A stretch of 28,167 nt of DNA. It comes from JAYFNU01 sp964460755 (lineage in GTDB: Bacteria; Bacillota; Clostridia; Oscillospirales; Ruminococcaceae). The translations under genes were made by a program, and so were the position numbers. Positions 1 through 6,996 of the stretch are shown here, one piece after another. How positions within the stretch are numbered: the first letter of the stretch is position 1; every line of letters starts with the position of its first letter. The notes under the pieces were generated by a model. It saw nothing but the letters and a program-made list of their open reading frames with translations. It was not told the origin of the DNA and did not search any database. Location of the stretch: positions 1 through 28,167 of the forward strand of contig CAYWQL010000020.1 of assembly GCA_964460755.1 (NCBI GenBank), read 5' to 3'.

Positions 1-163
1 TTTTAAAACGCACAAAAATCGAATGTCCTTGAGTTCATCACTGTTGATTGGATATAGCTTTGGGATTCCTTTTATTGTGGCCGTCTTAGCGATAATATGA
101 ACCCTCCGCGCAAGGGTTAGTTTATAACCTTCGACGGAACGATTGCTTGATTAAGCCCTATAC

Positions 164-413
164 CGGTCAAATGCCGTCAGGCGTCGCAGACGCTTTTGTC
201 GCTTGGCGGAGGCTAACCCCTGCAGATTATCGCCATCTGTGGGGACACGGCGGACAGAAAACTACTCAAAAAGCTTCGCGCCGAGTAGCAGACAAGCCTT
301 GTCAATCTTCACGCCTGCCGGGTGACAAAAACAAAGCCCTTCCGCGACGTCTGGCTTGTCGGGAAGGGCGAGATGAAAAGATTGTGGGATAGCGAAAACA
401 AACAATATAAAGC
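164..413 (+). ncRNA. Candidate structured RNA, class unknown
   Basis: The hairpins between 181 and 303 are enclosed by a possible long-range stem: GTCA (166-169) with TGAC (323-326) and CAGGCG (178-183) with CGCCTG (312-317). A further hairpin follows at 336-369, and a plus-strand intrinsic terminator closes the unit at 414-446. A multi-branched fold followed by a terminator is the layout of a small RNA or of a regulatory leader whose gene has been lost. I see no clear promoter; TAATAT near 93-98 is a weak -10 candidate. It matches no riboswitch, 6S, RNase P or tmRNA signature that I recognise. The pairing was found by eye, so a folded DNA function such as a transfer origin is also possible. 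Confidence 0.3.
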
Positions 414-446
414 AAAGACCGATGGGACAAACTCATCGGTCTTTTT
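414..446 (+). terminator. Strong intrinsic terminator
   Basis: An 11-bp perfect stem, AAAGACCGATG (414-424) with CATCGGTCTTT (434-444), closes a 9-nt loop and runs into a T tract on the plus strand. No plus-strand gene precedes it, so it must end a non-coding transcript or be the remains of a lost gene. Confidence 0.8.
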
Positions 447-587
447 GCGTTTCGGAATTGTAATGTTCCTGTTCGGATTTGGTGGAATAGTCAACATAAT
501 CCGTAATAAGCATGATGTCAAATTCTAAAATTGTCAGGAAACGGCACTGATTATGTAATTCCAAAGTGATGGTTGTTTAGGGAATAT

Positions 588-737
588 TCAGACAGATGAA
601 CGTGAAGCAGTCACGCTGCGGGTTGTGCTCAAACACTGCTCCTGCTTGCCGGCCTGCTTGCATATCGCCGCGATAAGCCCCAGGACTCCGGAGTCCCATT
701 TTTCCTCTTTGATTTTTGAACAGTTGAAATCCCGCAT
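588..737 (-). pseudogene. N-terminal fragment of a Fic-family protein
   Basis: A minus-strand start with a good ribosome site (GAAGGAGGC, ATG at 737) opens a 49-codon frame beginning MRDFNCSKIKEEKWDSG and continuing LGLIAAICKQAGKQEQ. This closely resembles the first about 35 residues of Fic-domain (AMP-transferase type) proteins of gut Clostridia, whose starts typically read M-x-x-F-x-Y-S-x-I-x-x-x-x-W-D with LGLIAAI soon after. After KQEQCL the similarity stops and a TGA closes the frame at 588-590, so the Fic core with its HPFxxGNGR active site is missing. The product would be inactive. A C-terminal piece of such a gene lies at 2122-2307, on the wrong side for this to be one interrupted gene. 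Confidence 0.55.
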
Positions 738-823
738 TCCCTCAGCCTCCTTCTTTTTCCCTTATATTACAGCCAATATTAAGGGGAAAACCAACAGAAT
801 CATTTTCTGCGCAGGTAACCAAA

Positions 824-1534
824 TTAGATTTTGCCGAATTCCGCAAAAACCGGCTCGTATATCGACCAAACCTCATAGTCTTGGTAAAATTCCCGTATGG
901 TCTTTTTGTTATAGCTGTTGCGGCTTTCCGTATCAGCGCCAGCCTTAAGCAAAAGGCGGAATACCCGCTGAAAGTCCTCAACCATTTCCGGCGTCTTTTT
1001 CAGACCCAGATAAAGCTTGCCGGTCAGAGGATCCTTTTGGGGGCAGAGATATGACGCCTGCTGTATAGCTTCCGAAAGCGCATTGTCGTTATAGTTGTTC
1101 ACCGCGTTTACATCCGCGCCCATGTCGATCATTCTTTTCAGCAGAGCGTAAGCGCGGTCGGCATCGTCTTTTGTGTGCTTCCATTCAAACTCGATATTGT
1201 TCGGGTCGTCTGCGTCAACGCACGCGTATCTTCTGGAATTCCAGATCGCTACACTGACCGCATCGTGCAGCACCGGATGTGCCTGCGGGATATGCAACTC
1301 CGGCGGCTCCATGTAATTGACGGCGGCGCCGTTGTCAAGCAAAAATTCTGCAATATCCCGATGCCAATTGGTCGTAAGGCTGACCTGCAGCGGTGACATT
1401 CCCTTTGTATCCACGGGCTTTTTGGGCGAGACCGAATTTACAAACGACGGGTCTTTTGCAAGCATCGCTTTTACTGCTTCAAGATCGTCCTCTTTGATTG
1501 CCGTAAAAATATCCTTATCTTTTGTTTTGGCCAT
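824..1534 (-). CDS. Ankyrin-repeat protein
   Basis: A 236-residue soluble protein with no signal peptide or membrane segment. Ankyrin-type helix-turn-helix units are visible: an N-terminal unit (DIFTAIKEDDLEAVKAMLAKDP, given here split as DIFTAIKEDD and LEAVKAMLAKDP, residues 9-30), a second with SPLQVSLTTNWHRDIAEFLL and DNGAAVN (residues about 47-73), and later ones around MIDMGADVNAVNNYNDNALS and LLKAGADTESRNSYNKKT. Between them the repeats are degenerate. Such proteins are protein-binding scaffolds, and no partner can be deduced. Start at 1534: ATG with AAGGAC upstream. It lies 80 nt downstream of the isochorismatase-like gene on the same strand and may share its transcript. The local repertoire of Fic remnants plus an ankyrin protein is typical of accessory DNA. 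Confidence 0.75.
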   Translation of the reverse strand: MAKTKDKDIFTAIKEDDLEAVKAMLAKDPSFVNSVSPKKPVDTKGMSPLQVSLTTNWHRDIAEFLLDNGAAVNYMEPPELHIPQAHPVLHDAVSVAIWNSRRYACVDADDPNNIEFEWKHTKDDADRAYALLKRMIDMGADVNAVNNYNDNALSEAIQQASYLCPQKDPLTGKLYLGLKKTPEMVEDFQRVFRLLLKAGADTESRNSYNKKTIREFYQDYEVWSIYEPVFAEFGKI

Positions 1535-1614
1535 GTTGATGTCCTTCCGTGATTCGGTTTGTTGCTCTGTCAGATTATGATATCGCGGTCAGTTTGTCCA
1601 AGGTGATACAAGTA

Positions 1615-2109
1615 TCAGTTCGCAAGCAACTCGGAAACAGGCAAAAGCGTGCAGCCCTTGCTCTCGTAATACGCGAGCATTTCCGGGATCTTTTTCTTGT
1701 CATAGCTTGTAACGCAGTCCGACAGGACGGTGACGCCGTAGCCGGCTTTGCGCATATTGAAGCAGGTGGATTTCACGCAGGCGGTGGCGTCGGCTCCTGC
1801 TATGCAGAAGTCGGCTATTCCGTTCTTTTCGATATAGTCGGCAAACTCCTCGCTGGTCAGCGCGTTGCCCTTGCTTTTTGTAAAAATGTTCTCCGACACG
1901 ATTTTCATTTCCGGAACAAGCTCGGCGCCACGGCTATCAGGCTTGAAGGTTCTCGTGCCGACAGACAGATTGTTGTGCTTGATATAAACCACAGGGATTT
2001 CATGCCCCACCGCCCAATCAATGGCACGGTTGATATTGTCGATAATCTCCTTGTAGTTTTTCGTGATGTCGTTCTGGATATCAATAACGACTAAGGCCTT
2101 TGTTGGCAT
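1615..2109 (-). CDS. Isochorismatase-like cysteine hydrolase
   Basis: A 164-residue member of the isochorismatase/nicotinamidase fold. The start LVVIDIQND carries the catalytic Asp (D10), a Lys in FTKSKGNAL (about K78) fills the middle position of the triad, and the nucleophile is C111 in AGADATACVKST, preceded by the usual cis-peptide region. Family members hydrolyse amides (nicotinamide, N-carbamoyl compounds, ureides) or vinyl ethers; residues outside the triad do not settle the substrate, so the specific reaction is unknown. The length is normal for the short, YecD/PncA-like branch. Start at 2109 is supported by GGGGGAAG 6 nt upstream. It sits 12 nt behind the stop of a Fic C-terminal remnant and probably leads a unit with the ankyrin gene. 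Confidence 0.85.
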   Translation of the reverse strand: MPTKALVVIDIQNDITKNYKEIIDNINRAIDWAVGHEIPVVYIKHNNLSVGTRTFKPDSRGAELVPEMKIVSENIFTKSKGNALTSEEFADYIEKNGIADFCIAGADATACVKSTCFNMRKAGYGVTVLSDCVTSYDKKKIPEMLAYYESKGCTLLPVSELLAN

Positions 2110-2121
2110 GGCTTCTTCCCC

Positions 2122-2307
2122 CTAATACTTGATTCTATAGTAGTCTGGATATTTCTTATACTGTTCCTGCGCCGCAAGGCAGGTGCCGGTCAGATAGTTC
2201 TTTTCTCCGCTCCACTCATGCAGCCCGCGATAGTAGAATAGCTTCTTGTCCTCGTCAATGATGAACGGCACAAAACCGTTATGCAGGCACTTCTCAGCCG
2301 AACGCAA
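2122..2307 (-). pseudogene. C-terminal fragment of a Fic-family protein
   Basis: The 61-codon frame contains VPFIIDEDKKLFYYRGLHEW and then YLTGTCLAAQEQYKKY, which matches my memory of the tail of Firmicute Fic proteins (PFIIxDxxKxFYYRGLxEW, then YLxDTCLxAQDxFK). An in-frame stop lies immediately upstream of the only possible start, a TTG without a ribosome site, and the Fic catalytic domain is absent. It is therefore a remnant and not a gene. The break falls at an unusual pair of interleaved inverted repeats (2288-2328). The stop is 12 nt upstream of the isochorismatase-like gene. Confidence 0.55.
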
Positions 2308-2328
2308 TCAGAGAAGTGTCCGGCTGAG
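2288..2328. repeat. Two interleaved perfect inverted repeats
   Basis: CACTTCTC (2288-2295) pairs with GAGAAGTG (2311-2318), and CTCAGCCG (2293-2300) pairs with CGGCTGAG (2321-2328). The arms alternate A-B-A'-B' and A and B overlap by three bases, so only one stem, or a pseudoknot-like arrangement, can form at a time. The repeat lies exactly where the Fic C-terminal remnant begins. Confidence 0.6.
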
Positions 2329-2333
2329 TGACT

Positions 2334-2450
2334 CTATATGTATGAAAACCCTTCTAAATTATACCCATAAACGCCATTTTTTTCAACTTCTCCGTTCATA
2401 TAAAACGAATACCAAACATCATTATTTTCTGTGTTAAGTCTTTGGAATAG
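2334..2450 (-). pseudogene. C-terminal remnant of an unknown gene
   Basis: The minus strand reads DVWYSFYMNGEVEKNGVYGY and ends NLEGFSYI before a TAG at 2334. Its residue composition looks like real protein, but upstream the frame runs into the tmRNA terminator and the tmRNA itself, so there is no proper start. It is best read as the tail of a deleted gene. I do not recognise the family. It may also be chance. Confidence 0.25.
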
Positions 2451-2501
2451 AGACGTTAGATTGCAAACCAACTCGTTTTTTTTACAAAAGGTGCATGAAA
2501 G

Positions 2502-2531
2502 AAAAAAGTGCCCTAAAATAGGGCGCTTTTT
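2502..2531 (-). terminator. tmRNA intrinsic terminator
   Basis: Read on the minus strand, AAGCGCCCTA pairs with TAGGGCACTT (one mismatch) around a 3-4 nt loop and is followed by a run of six Ts. It starts 7 nt beyond the tmRNA CCA end. Confidence 0.8.
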
Positions 2532-2537
2532 GTCATT

Positions 2538-2883
2538 TGGTGGAGGCGACGGGAATTGAACCCGTGTCCGAAAATCCTTCCATATGGGCGTCTTCGGGTG
2601 TAGTTTGCCTTTAAAATTCCCTCTCGGGCAAGTCGACAAACGGACCGCCTAATCGGTAGCTTCATATTTACATGGTTTAGCTCAAAGCTTTGCTATACTC
2701 ACGTTCACCGCGTAATTTGACGCCGAAAACACATACGCGGTCTTTGTGAAATCGACGAGCGGCACTAAGCCGCTACAGCTAATTTATTGTTGTTAGCTAT
2801 TTTAATTTGGAGAGTTATAAGCGGTTCTCCGCCGCTACCCGCTTCCCATACTTCAAAATCCCCGTCGAAACCTTTACGCCCCC
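2538..2883 (-). ncRNA. ssrA: Transfer-messenger RNA (tmRNA)
   Basis: tmRNA rescues ribosomes stalled on broken mRNAs and tags the nascent peptide for proteolysis, working with SmpB, whose gene is 19 nt upstream. The 5' end GGGGGCG (2883-2877) forms a 7-bp acceptor stem, with one G-U pair, with CGCCTCC next to the encoded CCA (2538-2540). The T-arm GGTTCAATTCC is intact. The tag frame starts with a GCT resume codon and runs from 2797 to a TAG at 2765-2767, giving the peptide ANNNKLAVAA. The length of 346 nt is normal for a one-piece tmRNA. A TATATT -10 element lies at the 3' end of smpB just upstream. A terminator follows at 2502-2531. Confidence 0.97.
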
Positions 2884-2902
2884 ACGGTTAATATATGAAG
2901 GG

Positions 2903-3364
2903 CTATCTCGATTTGACCGCCCTGTCCATATCTCTTTTTGCCGACTTTTCCGCGTCGGTCGCGCGCTTATCGTAAAGCTTTTTGCCCTTACATAGCCCGA
3001 CCTGCACCTTGACGTTCGAGCCCTTGAAATAAAGCGAAATCGGAATAAGAGTTAGCCCTTCCTGCTTCATCTGACCGAAAAGCCGCGTTATCTCACGCTT
3101 ATGCATAAGTAACCGCTTTACCCTCAAAGGGTCGCGATTAAAAATATTTCCCTGCTCATAGGGGCTAATGTGCATATTATTTATAAACATCTCGCCCTTT
3201 TCGATTGAACACCAGCTGTCCTTTAAATTGACCGAGCCCGCCCGAATGGACTTTACCTCCGTGCCAAAAAGCTCGATACCCGCTTCAAAAGCTTCAAGAA
3301 TAAAATACTCGTGGCGGGCTTTTCTGTTTTCGGCTATTGTTTTTGTTCCCTTTACGTCCGCCAA
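2903..3364 (-). CDS. smpB: SsrA-binding protein SmpB
   Basis: SmpB binds the tRNA-like domain of tmRNA and brings it to stalled ribosomes in trans-translation. The 153-residue protein has the standard core: KGTKTIAENRKARHEY near the start, FEAGIELFGTEVKSIRAG (residues 26-43, the oligonucleotide-binding barrel), INNMHISPYEQG, and a basic C-terminal tail (KKLYDKRATDAEKSAKRD), which enters the empty mRNA channel. The start codon is TTG at 3364: an AAAGGA site lies 9 nt upstream and translation from there gives the expected N-terminus, with no in-frame ATG nearby. It is 17 nt downstream of recR and directly upstream of ssrA, its functional partner. Confidence 0.97.
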   Translation of the reverse strand: MADVKGTKTIAENRKARHEYFILEAFEAGIELFGTEVKSIRAGSVNLKDSWCSIEKGEMFINNMHISPYEQGNIFNRDPLRVKRLLMHKREITRLFGQMKQEGLTLIPISLYFKGSNVKVQVGLCKGKKLYDKRATDAEKSAKRDMDRAVKSR

Positions 3365-3381
3365 GTTAATCTATCCTTTCT

Positions 3382-3981
3382 TTAAATTTCGTTTCGTCCC
3401 TCGAGCGCCCTGAAGAGGGTTACCTCGTCGGCATATTCAAGGTTTCCTCCGACGGGCATACCATAGGCGAGCCGCGTCACCTTTATTCCGAACGGCTTAA
3501 TAAGCTTGCTTATATATATAGCTGTTGATTCGCCCTCAACGGTCGGGTTGGTCGCCATAATGACCTCTTTTACCTCGTCGGACGCCGCACGGGTGACAAG
3601 CTCCTTTATATAAAGCTGCTCTGGTCCTATCCCGTCCATCGGGGAAATAAGACCGTGAATAACATGATAAAGTCCCTTATATTCCCTCGTTTTTTCGAAG
3701 GCATTTACGTCGCGGGGGCTTTCGACGACACATATAACGCTCCTGTCCCGCGAGGCGCTGTTACATATCTTACAGGTTTGCGAATCGGTAAGGTTGTGGC
3801 AAACGGGACATTGATGAACATTCTCGTGCGCGTCGGTTATAGCTTTTGCGAACTGCTCCGCTTCGGATTTGTCGAGCGAAAGCACCCAATATGCCAGCCG
3901 CGCCGCCGTCTTTCGCCCTATCCCGGGAAGAGATGCGAATTTGTCTATTAAATTTTCGAGCGACGGTATGTTATATGCCAT
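3382..3981 (-). CDS. recR: Recombination mediator RecR
   Basis: RecR acts with RecO (and RecF) to load RecA on single-stranded gaps. The 199-residue protein is full length. The N-terminal helix-hairpin-helix is visible in LPGIGRKTAARLAYWVL (residues 18-34), the four-cysteine zinc motif at C58, C61, C70 and C73, and the Toprim domain from ICVVESPRDVNAFEKT onward, followed by the conserved NPTVEGEST and AYGMPVGGNLEYADE segments. ATG at 3981 has GGGAG about 10 nt upstream. It lies 39 nt downstream of the ybaB-like gene, the usual dnaX-ybaB-recR order in Bacillota. Confidence 0.97.
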   Translation of the reverse strand: MAYNIPSLENLIDKFASLPGIGRKTAARLAYWVLSLDKSEAEQFAKAITDAHENVHQCPVCHNLTDSQTCKICNSASRDRSVICVVESPRDVNAFEKTREYKGLYHVIHGLISPMDGIGPEQLYIKELVTRAASDEVKEVIMATNPTVEGESTAIYISKLIKPFGIKVTRLAYGMPVGGNLEYADEVTLFRALEGRNEI

Positions 3982-4020
3982 AATAACGCTACTCCCGCGA
4001 CAATTAGGTCGCTTTTTGTT

Positions 4021-4365
4021 TTATAGAGAAAGTCCCGCGGGAAGATTCATTCCGCCTGTGATTTTGCCCATTTCGGTCTCCGAATCCTCATTCGCAAGGC
4101 GTATTCCCTCGTTGACCGCCGCCGCGACAAGGTCGCCGAGCATTTCGGCGTCGTCGGGGTCGATAACCTCGCGCTTTATCGTAATACCAAGAACATTATG
4201 GTCACCCTTAACCCGCGCTTCAACTACGCCGCCGCCCGCTGTGCCCTTATACTCCCGCTCGGCAAGCTCGGCCTGCATAGCCGCCATATCGTCCTGCATT
4301 TTCTGAAGCTGTTTCATCATATCGCCGCGGCTCGCGCCGTAGCCCTCCGGAAGTCGTGATTTCAT
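4021..4365 (-). CDS. YbaB/EbfC nucleoid-associated protein
   Basis: A small (114-residue) DNA-binding protein that forms tweezer-shaped dimers, coating DNA with little specificity. The family pattern is clear: a charged N-terminal coiled coil (MMKQLQKMQDDMAAMQAELA, about residues 16-35), then GTAGGGVVEARVKGDHNVLG and IKREVIDPDDAEMLGDLV. The N-terminal 15 residues are less conserved, so the start at 4365 (AAGGGG 7 nt upstream) is likely but could lie slightly downstream. It sits 25 nt behind dnaX and upstream of recR. Confidence 0.93.
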   Translation of the reverse strand: MKSRLPEGYGASRGDMMKQLQKMQDDMAAMQAELAEREYKGTAGGGVVEARVKGDHNVLGITIKREVIDPDDAEMLGDLVAAAVNEGIRLANEDSETEMGKITGGMNLPAGLSL

Positions 4366-4390
4366 TAATTCTTACCCCTTATTTTTGTGA

Positions 4391-5935
4391 TTATTTAACC
4401 TCGGTTTCAACGCCGTTTTGTTTGGCTCGATTTATGAGGTCGTCAAGCTTTTTGTCGCTGTCGTTTTTTTGCTTTGCCGCCGTAACGTCCTTCTTGTACG
4501 GTCCAATCGGAAGGCTTTGCCCCGTGACCTCGAAAAGAGCGTCCTTAATGGTCTGCTTCGCCTCGGCGTTTTCGCGAAGGAACTTGAAAAGCAGCTCGTC
4601 CGCGTCGATAAGAAGGTGCTTATCCGTCACATACGCGTTCGAATTAACAATAAGGCTGTATAACGCCATATTCTTCGCCATTATTTTTTTTACTACGTCG
4701 CCCCAAGCGGAAAATCCGCCCGCATCGGCATTAGGCTCGTCCGATAATACCTCGCTCGTTTTTTCCTCAACAGGCTCGGCAGCCGAAACGGCTGGCTTAA
4801 CCTCTTCACGCCTTGGCTCGGACGGCTTCGGCACTGGCTTCGGCACCGCCTTCGCGACCTCCCCGCCGTTTCCGCAAAGCTTAATAAAACAAAGCTCAAG
4901 CGCAAGCATTTTATCCGGAGCCTTCGAAAGCTTATCGGCTGTTTCGCCGAGCGCATCGAGAATAGCAATAAGCTCCCCGACCGAAAACTCGTTGCTCGCG
5001 GCCTTATATCTTTTTGCCGTTTCCGCGGAGCAGTCGTTAAGCTCTGCGTCAGACGAAACCTTCAGCATAAGCATATTTCTCGTGTGCCGAAGCATTTCTG
5101 TGCAAAGGCGCGTCGCGTCGAGCGAATCTCGATAAAGGTCGTTAAGCCGCGAAAAGAGCGCGGCGGTATCTGCGTTTTTTATATCCCTCGTTATGTCGAA
5201 AAGATAGCTTTTGTCTGCGACGCCGGCAAGTCGCGACACGGTCGCCGCGTCAACCTCTCCGCCAAGCGAGGCGCAGGTATCTAAAAGTGAAAGGGCGTCG
5301 CGCATAGCCCCGTCGGCAAGCCGCGAAATAAGCTCGGCGCCATCCTCTTTGAGGTCAATATTCTCCTGCTTTGCAACGTATAAAAGCCGTTGCTTTATGT
5401 CGGCGGCGGTTATTCGTTTAAGGTCGAACCGCTGACAGCGCGAAAGAATAGTCGGCGGAACCTTATGAATTTCTGTCGTCGCAAGAATGAACATTACATG
5501 GGCAGGCGGCTCCTCAAGGGTTTTTAAAAGGGCGTTAAACGCGCCCGTTGAGAGCATATGCACCTCGTCGATAATATAAACGCGAAGCCTGCAGACGGTC
5601 GGCGCGAACGCCGTTTCGTCGCGAAGGTCGCGGATATTATCCACGCCATTATTGGACGCGGCGTCGATTTCGGTTACGTCTAATATAGAACCGTCGTCAA
5701 TTCCTTTACAGATAAAGCATTCGCCGCAGGGCTCGCCGTCTACGGCGTTGGGGCAGTTTACCGCCTTGGCGAGAATTTTCGCGAAGGTCGTTTTGCCTAT
5801 TCCTCTTATGCCCGTAAAAATATAGGCGTGGGAAAACTTTTCGTTTTTAATCTGATTTCGAAGCGCGGCAACAACGGCGGACTGCCCGACAACGTCCTCG
5901 AACCTTTTCGGACGCCATTTGCGATAAAGAGCCAT
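4391..5935 (-). CDS. dnaX: DNA polymerase III gamma/tau subunit DnaX
   Basis: Clamp-loader ATPase that opens the beta sliding clamp and couples the polymerases at the fork. The start at 5935 gives the canonical MALYRKWRP; an ATG two codons earlier (5941) is an alternative. The open frame continues upstream to 6115, but that extension lies inside the SRP RNA gene and is not coding. In the 514-residue product, Walker A is TGIRGIGKTT (41-50, with Ile where Thr is usual), the zinc cysteines are C61, C70, C73 and C76, Walker B is IIDEVHML (121-128), sensor 1 is LATTE and the arginine finger is in LSRCQRF (164-170). A Pro/Glu-rich linker (about 415-450) leads to a tau-like C-terminal domain. It is transcribed downstream of the SRP RNA, as in Bacillus subtilis. 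Confidence 0.95.
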   Translation of the reverse strand: MALYRKWRPKRFEDVVGQSAVVAALRNQIKNEKFSHAYIFTGIRGIGKTTFAKILAKAVNCPNAVDGEPCGECFICKGIDDGSILDVTEIDAASNNGVDNIRDLRDETAFAPTVCRLRVYIIDEVHMLSTGAFNALLKTLEEPPAHVMFILATTEIHKVPPTILSRCQRFDLKRITAADIKQRLLYVAKQENIDLKEDGAELISRLADGAMRDALSLLDTCASLGGEVDAATVSRLAGVADKSYLFDITRDIKNADTAALFSRLNDLYRDSLDATRLCTEMLRHTRNMLMLKVSSDAELNDCSAETAKRYKAASNEFSVGELIAILDALGETADKLSKAPDKMLALELCFIKLCGNGGEVAKAVPKPVPKPSEPRREEVKPAVSAAEPVEEKTSEVLSDEPNADAGGFSAWGDVVKKIMAKNMALYSLIVNSNAYVTDKHLLIDADELLFKFLRENAEAKQTIKDALFEVTGQSLPIGPYKKDVTAAKQKNDSDKKLDDLINRAKQNGVETEVK

Positions 5936-5960
5936 CTTCATACCGTTCACCCGCTTTCTT

Positions 5961-6121
5961 AAAAAATCGACAGCGCCGCTTAGAGGCATAAAGACGGGCA
6001 AAGGGGACTGCGGCACATGAAGCGTCCGTTTAATGCTGCTCGGTTCCCCGTCTGACATGGTTCGCGGGGCTAACATCGCACAGGCTTCACCCGTCTTTAT
6101 GCCGCCAAAAGGCAAGCTGTC
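5961..6121 (-). ncRNA. ffs: Signal recognition particle RNA
   Basis: The RNA scaffold of SRP, binding Ffh and FtsY during co-translational membrane targeting. The diagnostic apical hairpin is present on the minus strand at 6057-6035: TGTCAG, stem ACGG, tetraloop GGAA, stem CCG, then AGCAGC. Flanking it are GCGAACCA and CATGTGCCGCAG (6019-6008), the same order of blocks as in the Bacillus scRNA. A perfect 14-bp stem, GGCATAAAGACGGG (6103-6090) with its complement (5998-5985), closes the helix, and GACAGC/GCTGTC (6121-6116 / 5974-5969) forms an outer stem ahead of a T run (5968-5961). At about 153 nt it is longer than 4.5S RNA but shows no clear Alu domain. A strong promoter lies immediately upstream. 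Confidence 0.9.
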
Positions 6122-6133
6122 ATTGGTAGAATA

Positions 6134-6162
6134 ATTATAATATAAAAGCGTTACTATTTCAA
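6134..6162 (-). promoter_or_regulatory. Near-consensus promoter for SRP RNA and dnaX
   Basis: On the minus strand, TTGAAA (6162-6157), exactly 17 bp, then TATAAT (6139-6134). Transcription should start near 6124-6127, only a few bases before the first paired base of the SRP RNA at 6121. Confidence 0.9.
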
Positions 6163-6167
6163 GAAAT

Positions 6168-6203
6168 AAATAAAACCCGCCCCCTTATTAACGAGGACGG
6201 GTT
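6168..6203 (-). terminator. Terminator of the lipid-type operon
   Basis: Minus-strand stem AACCCGTCC with GGGGCGGGTT (imperfect next to the loop), followed by TTTTATTTATTT. It begins 4 nt after the stop of the short-chain reductase and separates it from the SRP RNA promoter. Confidence 0.75.
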
Positions 6204-6207
6204 ATCT

Positions 6208-6996
6208 TTAATTGTATATCTTCCCAACTATCCAGTTAAAGGTTCTTGTCGGAAGAAGCTTCGTGAGAACCACGAAAAGCTTGTAAACCCCGCCTGCCGT
6301 ATAAAGCGGCTTTGGGTTCTTTTTCGTCGCGGCCTTATACACAACCCTCGCGACTGCCTCAGGCGGCATTCCGCCCCGCTCATCCTTTTCCATCGCCTCA
6401 ACCGCACGGCTTATTGCTTCGCTGTAAAGCTCGTTGCCCGTTTCGCTCTTTTCACGCGCGTCGGTAAACCCTGTCTTGGCGTCGCCGGGCATAACCGCTG
6501 ACACACGAATGCCGAAGGGCTTGACCTCGTTGCGAAGGGCGAGGGTAAGCGAATTTATCGCCGCCTTAGTCGCCGAATAGAACGCCTGAAAGGGTATCGC
6601 GACGGGCGCGGCGACCGAGCTCAGATTGACGATATGAGCGTCGTCGCTTTGGCGAAGATAGGCAAGCGCCGCCTTTGTGCAGATAAGCGTTCCGAAAAAG
6701 TTTACATCGAAAATCTTTTTCGCCGCCGAAAGCTCTGTAAATTCAATCGCGCCCGAAATACCCATACCCGCATTGTTGACGAGCACGTCGATATGCTTTT
6801 CGGCTTTATATATTTCTTCAAACGCGGCTTTTACGCTCTTTTCGTCGGTAACGTCGGCGGTGATATGCTTTATTCCGTTTTCGCTTTTCCCCTTGCGGCT
6901 TAATTCATACACTGTGTATCCGCCCTTTAAAAAGAGCCCGCAGGCGGCCTTTCCTATGCCGCTGCTTCCGCCGGTAACAACCGCTACGCCTGCCAT
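6208..6996 (-). CDS. Short-chain dehydrogenase/reductase
   Basis: A 262-residue classical SDR that reduces a ketone (or oxidises an alcohol) with NAD(P)H. The cofactor loop is TGGSSGIG (8-15), followed by NNAG (74-77), with Ser127, Tyr140 and Lys144 as the catalytic set (YSATK). An Arg and Lys after the second strand (LSRKGK) hint at NADPH. The C-terminus (KLFVVLTKLLPTRTFNWIVG) is hydrophobic and amphipathic, as in SDRs that sit on membranes and act on lipids. The ATG lies inside the last codons of the upstream alpha-oxoamine synthase (13-nt overlap), implying coupled translation. From this pairing I infer reduction of the 3-keto product of that enzyme, analogous to 3-ketodihydrosphingosine reductase; the sequence alone does not prove the substrate. 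Confidence 0.85.
   Translation of the reverse strand: MAGVAVVTGGSSGIGKAACGLFLKGGYTVYELSRKGKSENGIKHITADVTDEKSVKAAFEEIYKAEKHIDVLVNNAGMGISGAIEFTELSAAKKIFDVNFFGTLICTKAALAYLRQSDDAHIVNLSSVAAPVAIPFQAFYSATKAAINSLTLALRNEVKPFGIRVSAVMPGDAKTGFTDAREKSETGNELYSEAISRAVEAMEKDERGGMPPEAVARVVYKAATKKNPKPLYTAGGVYKLFVVLTKLLPTRTFNWIVGKIYN

Larger units (their letters stand above)
1..587. other. Gene-free, hairpin-rich stretch
   Basis: I find no convincing gene here: the open frames of 60-80 codons run through inverted repeats and the terminator and look like no family I know. What the stretch does contain is a series of short perfect inverted repeats: AACCCT/AGGGTT (100-105/113-118), GCGTC/GACGC (181-193), CAGAT/ATCTG (223-227/235-239, flanked by CCCC/GGGG), CTACTC/GAGTAG (262-267/283-288), GACAA/TTGTC (291-303) and a near-perfect GCCCTTCC stem (336-369). 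They end at a strong terminator. Positions 447-587 hold nothing I can name. Confidence 0.6.

Noticed and set aside
147..392. 81-codon plus-strand frame as a gene
   Set aside because: It runs through several perfect hairpins, has no ribosome site and has a composition unlike protein.
2334..2639. 101-codon minus-strand frame as a whole gene
   Set aside because: Its first part lies in the tmRNA 3' end and terminator; only the last about 40 codons could be a remnant.
5936..6115. 60-codon N-terminal extension of dnaX
   Set aside because: It lies in the SRP RNA gene, downstream of that RNA's promoter; MALYRKWRP at 5935 is the canonical DnaX start.
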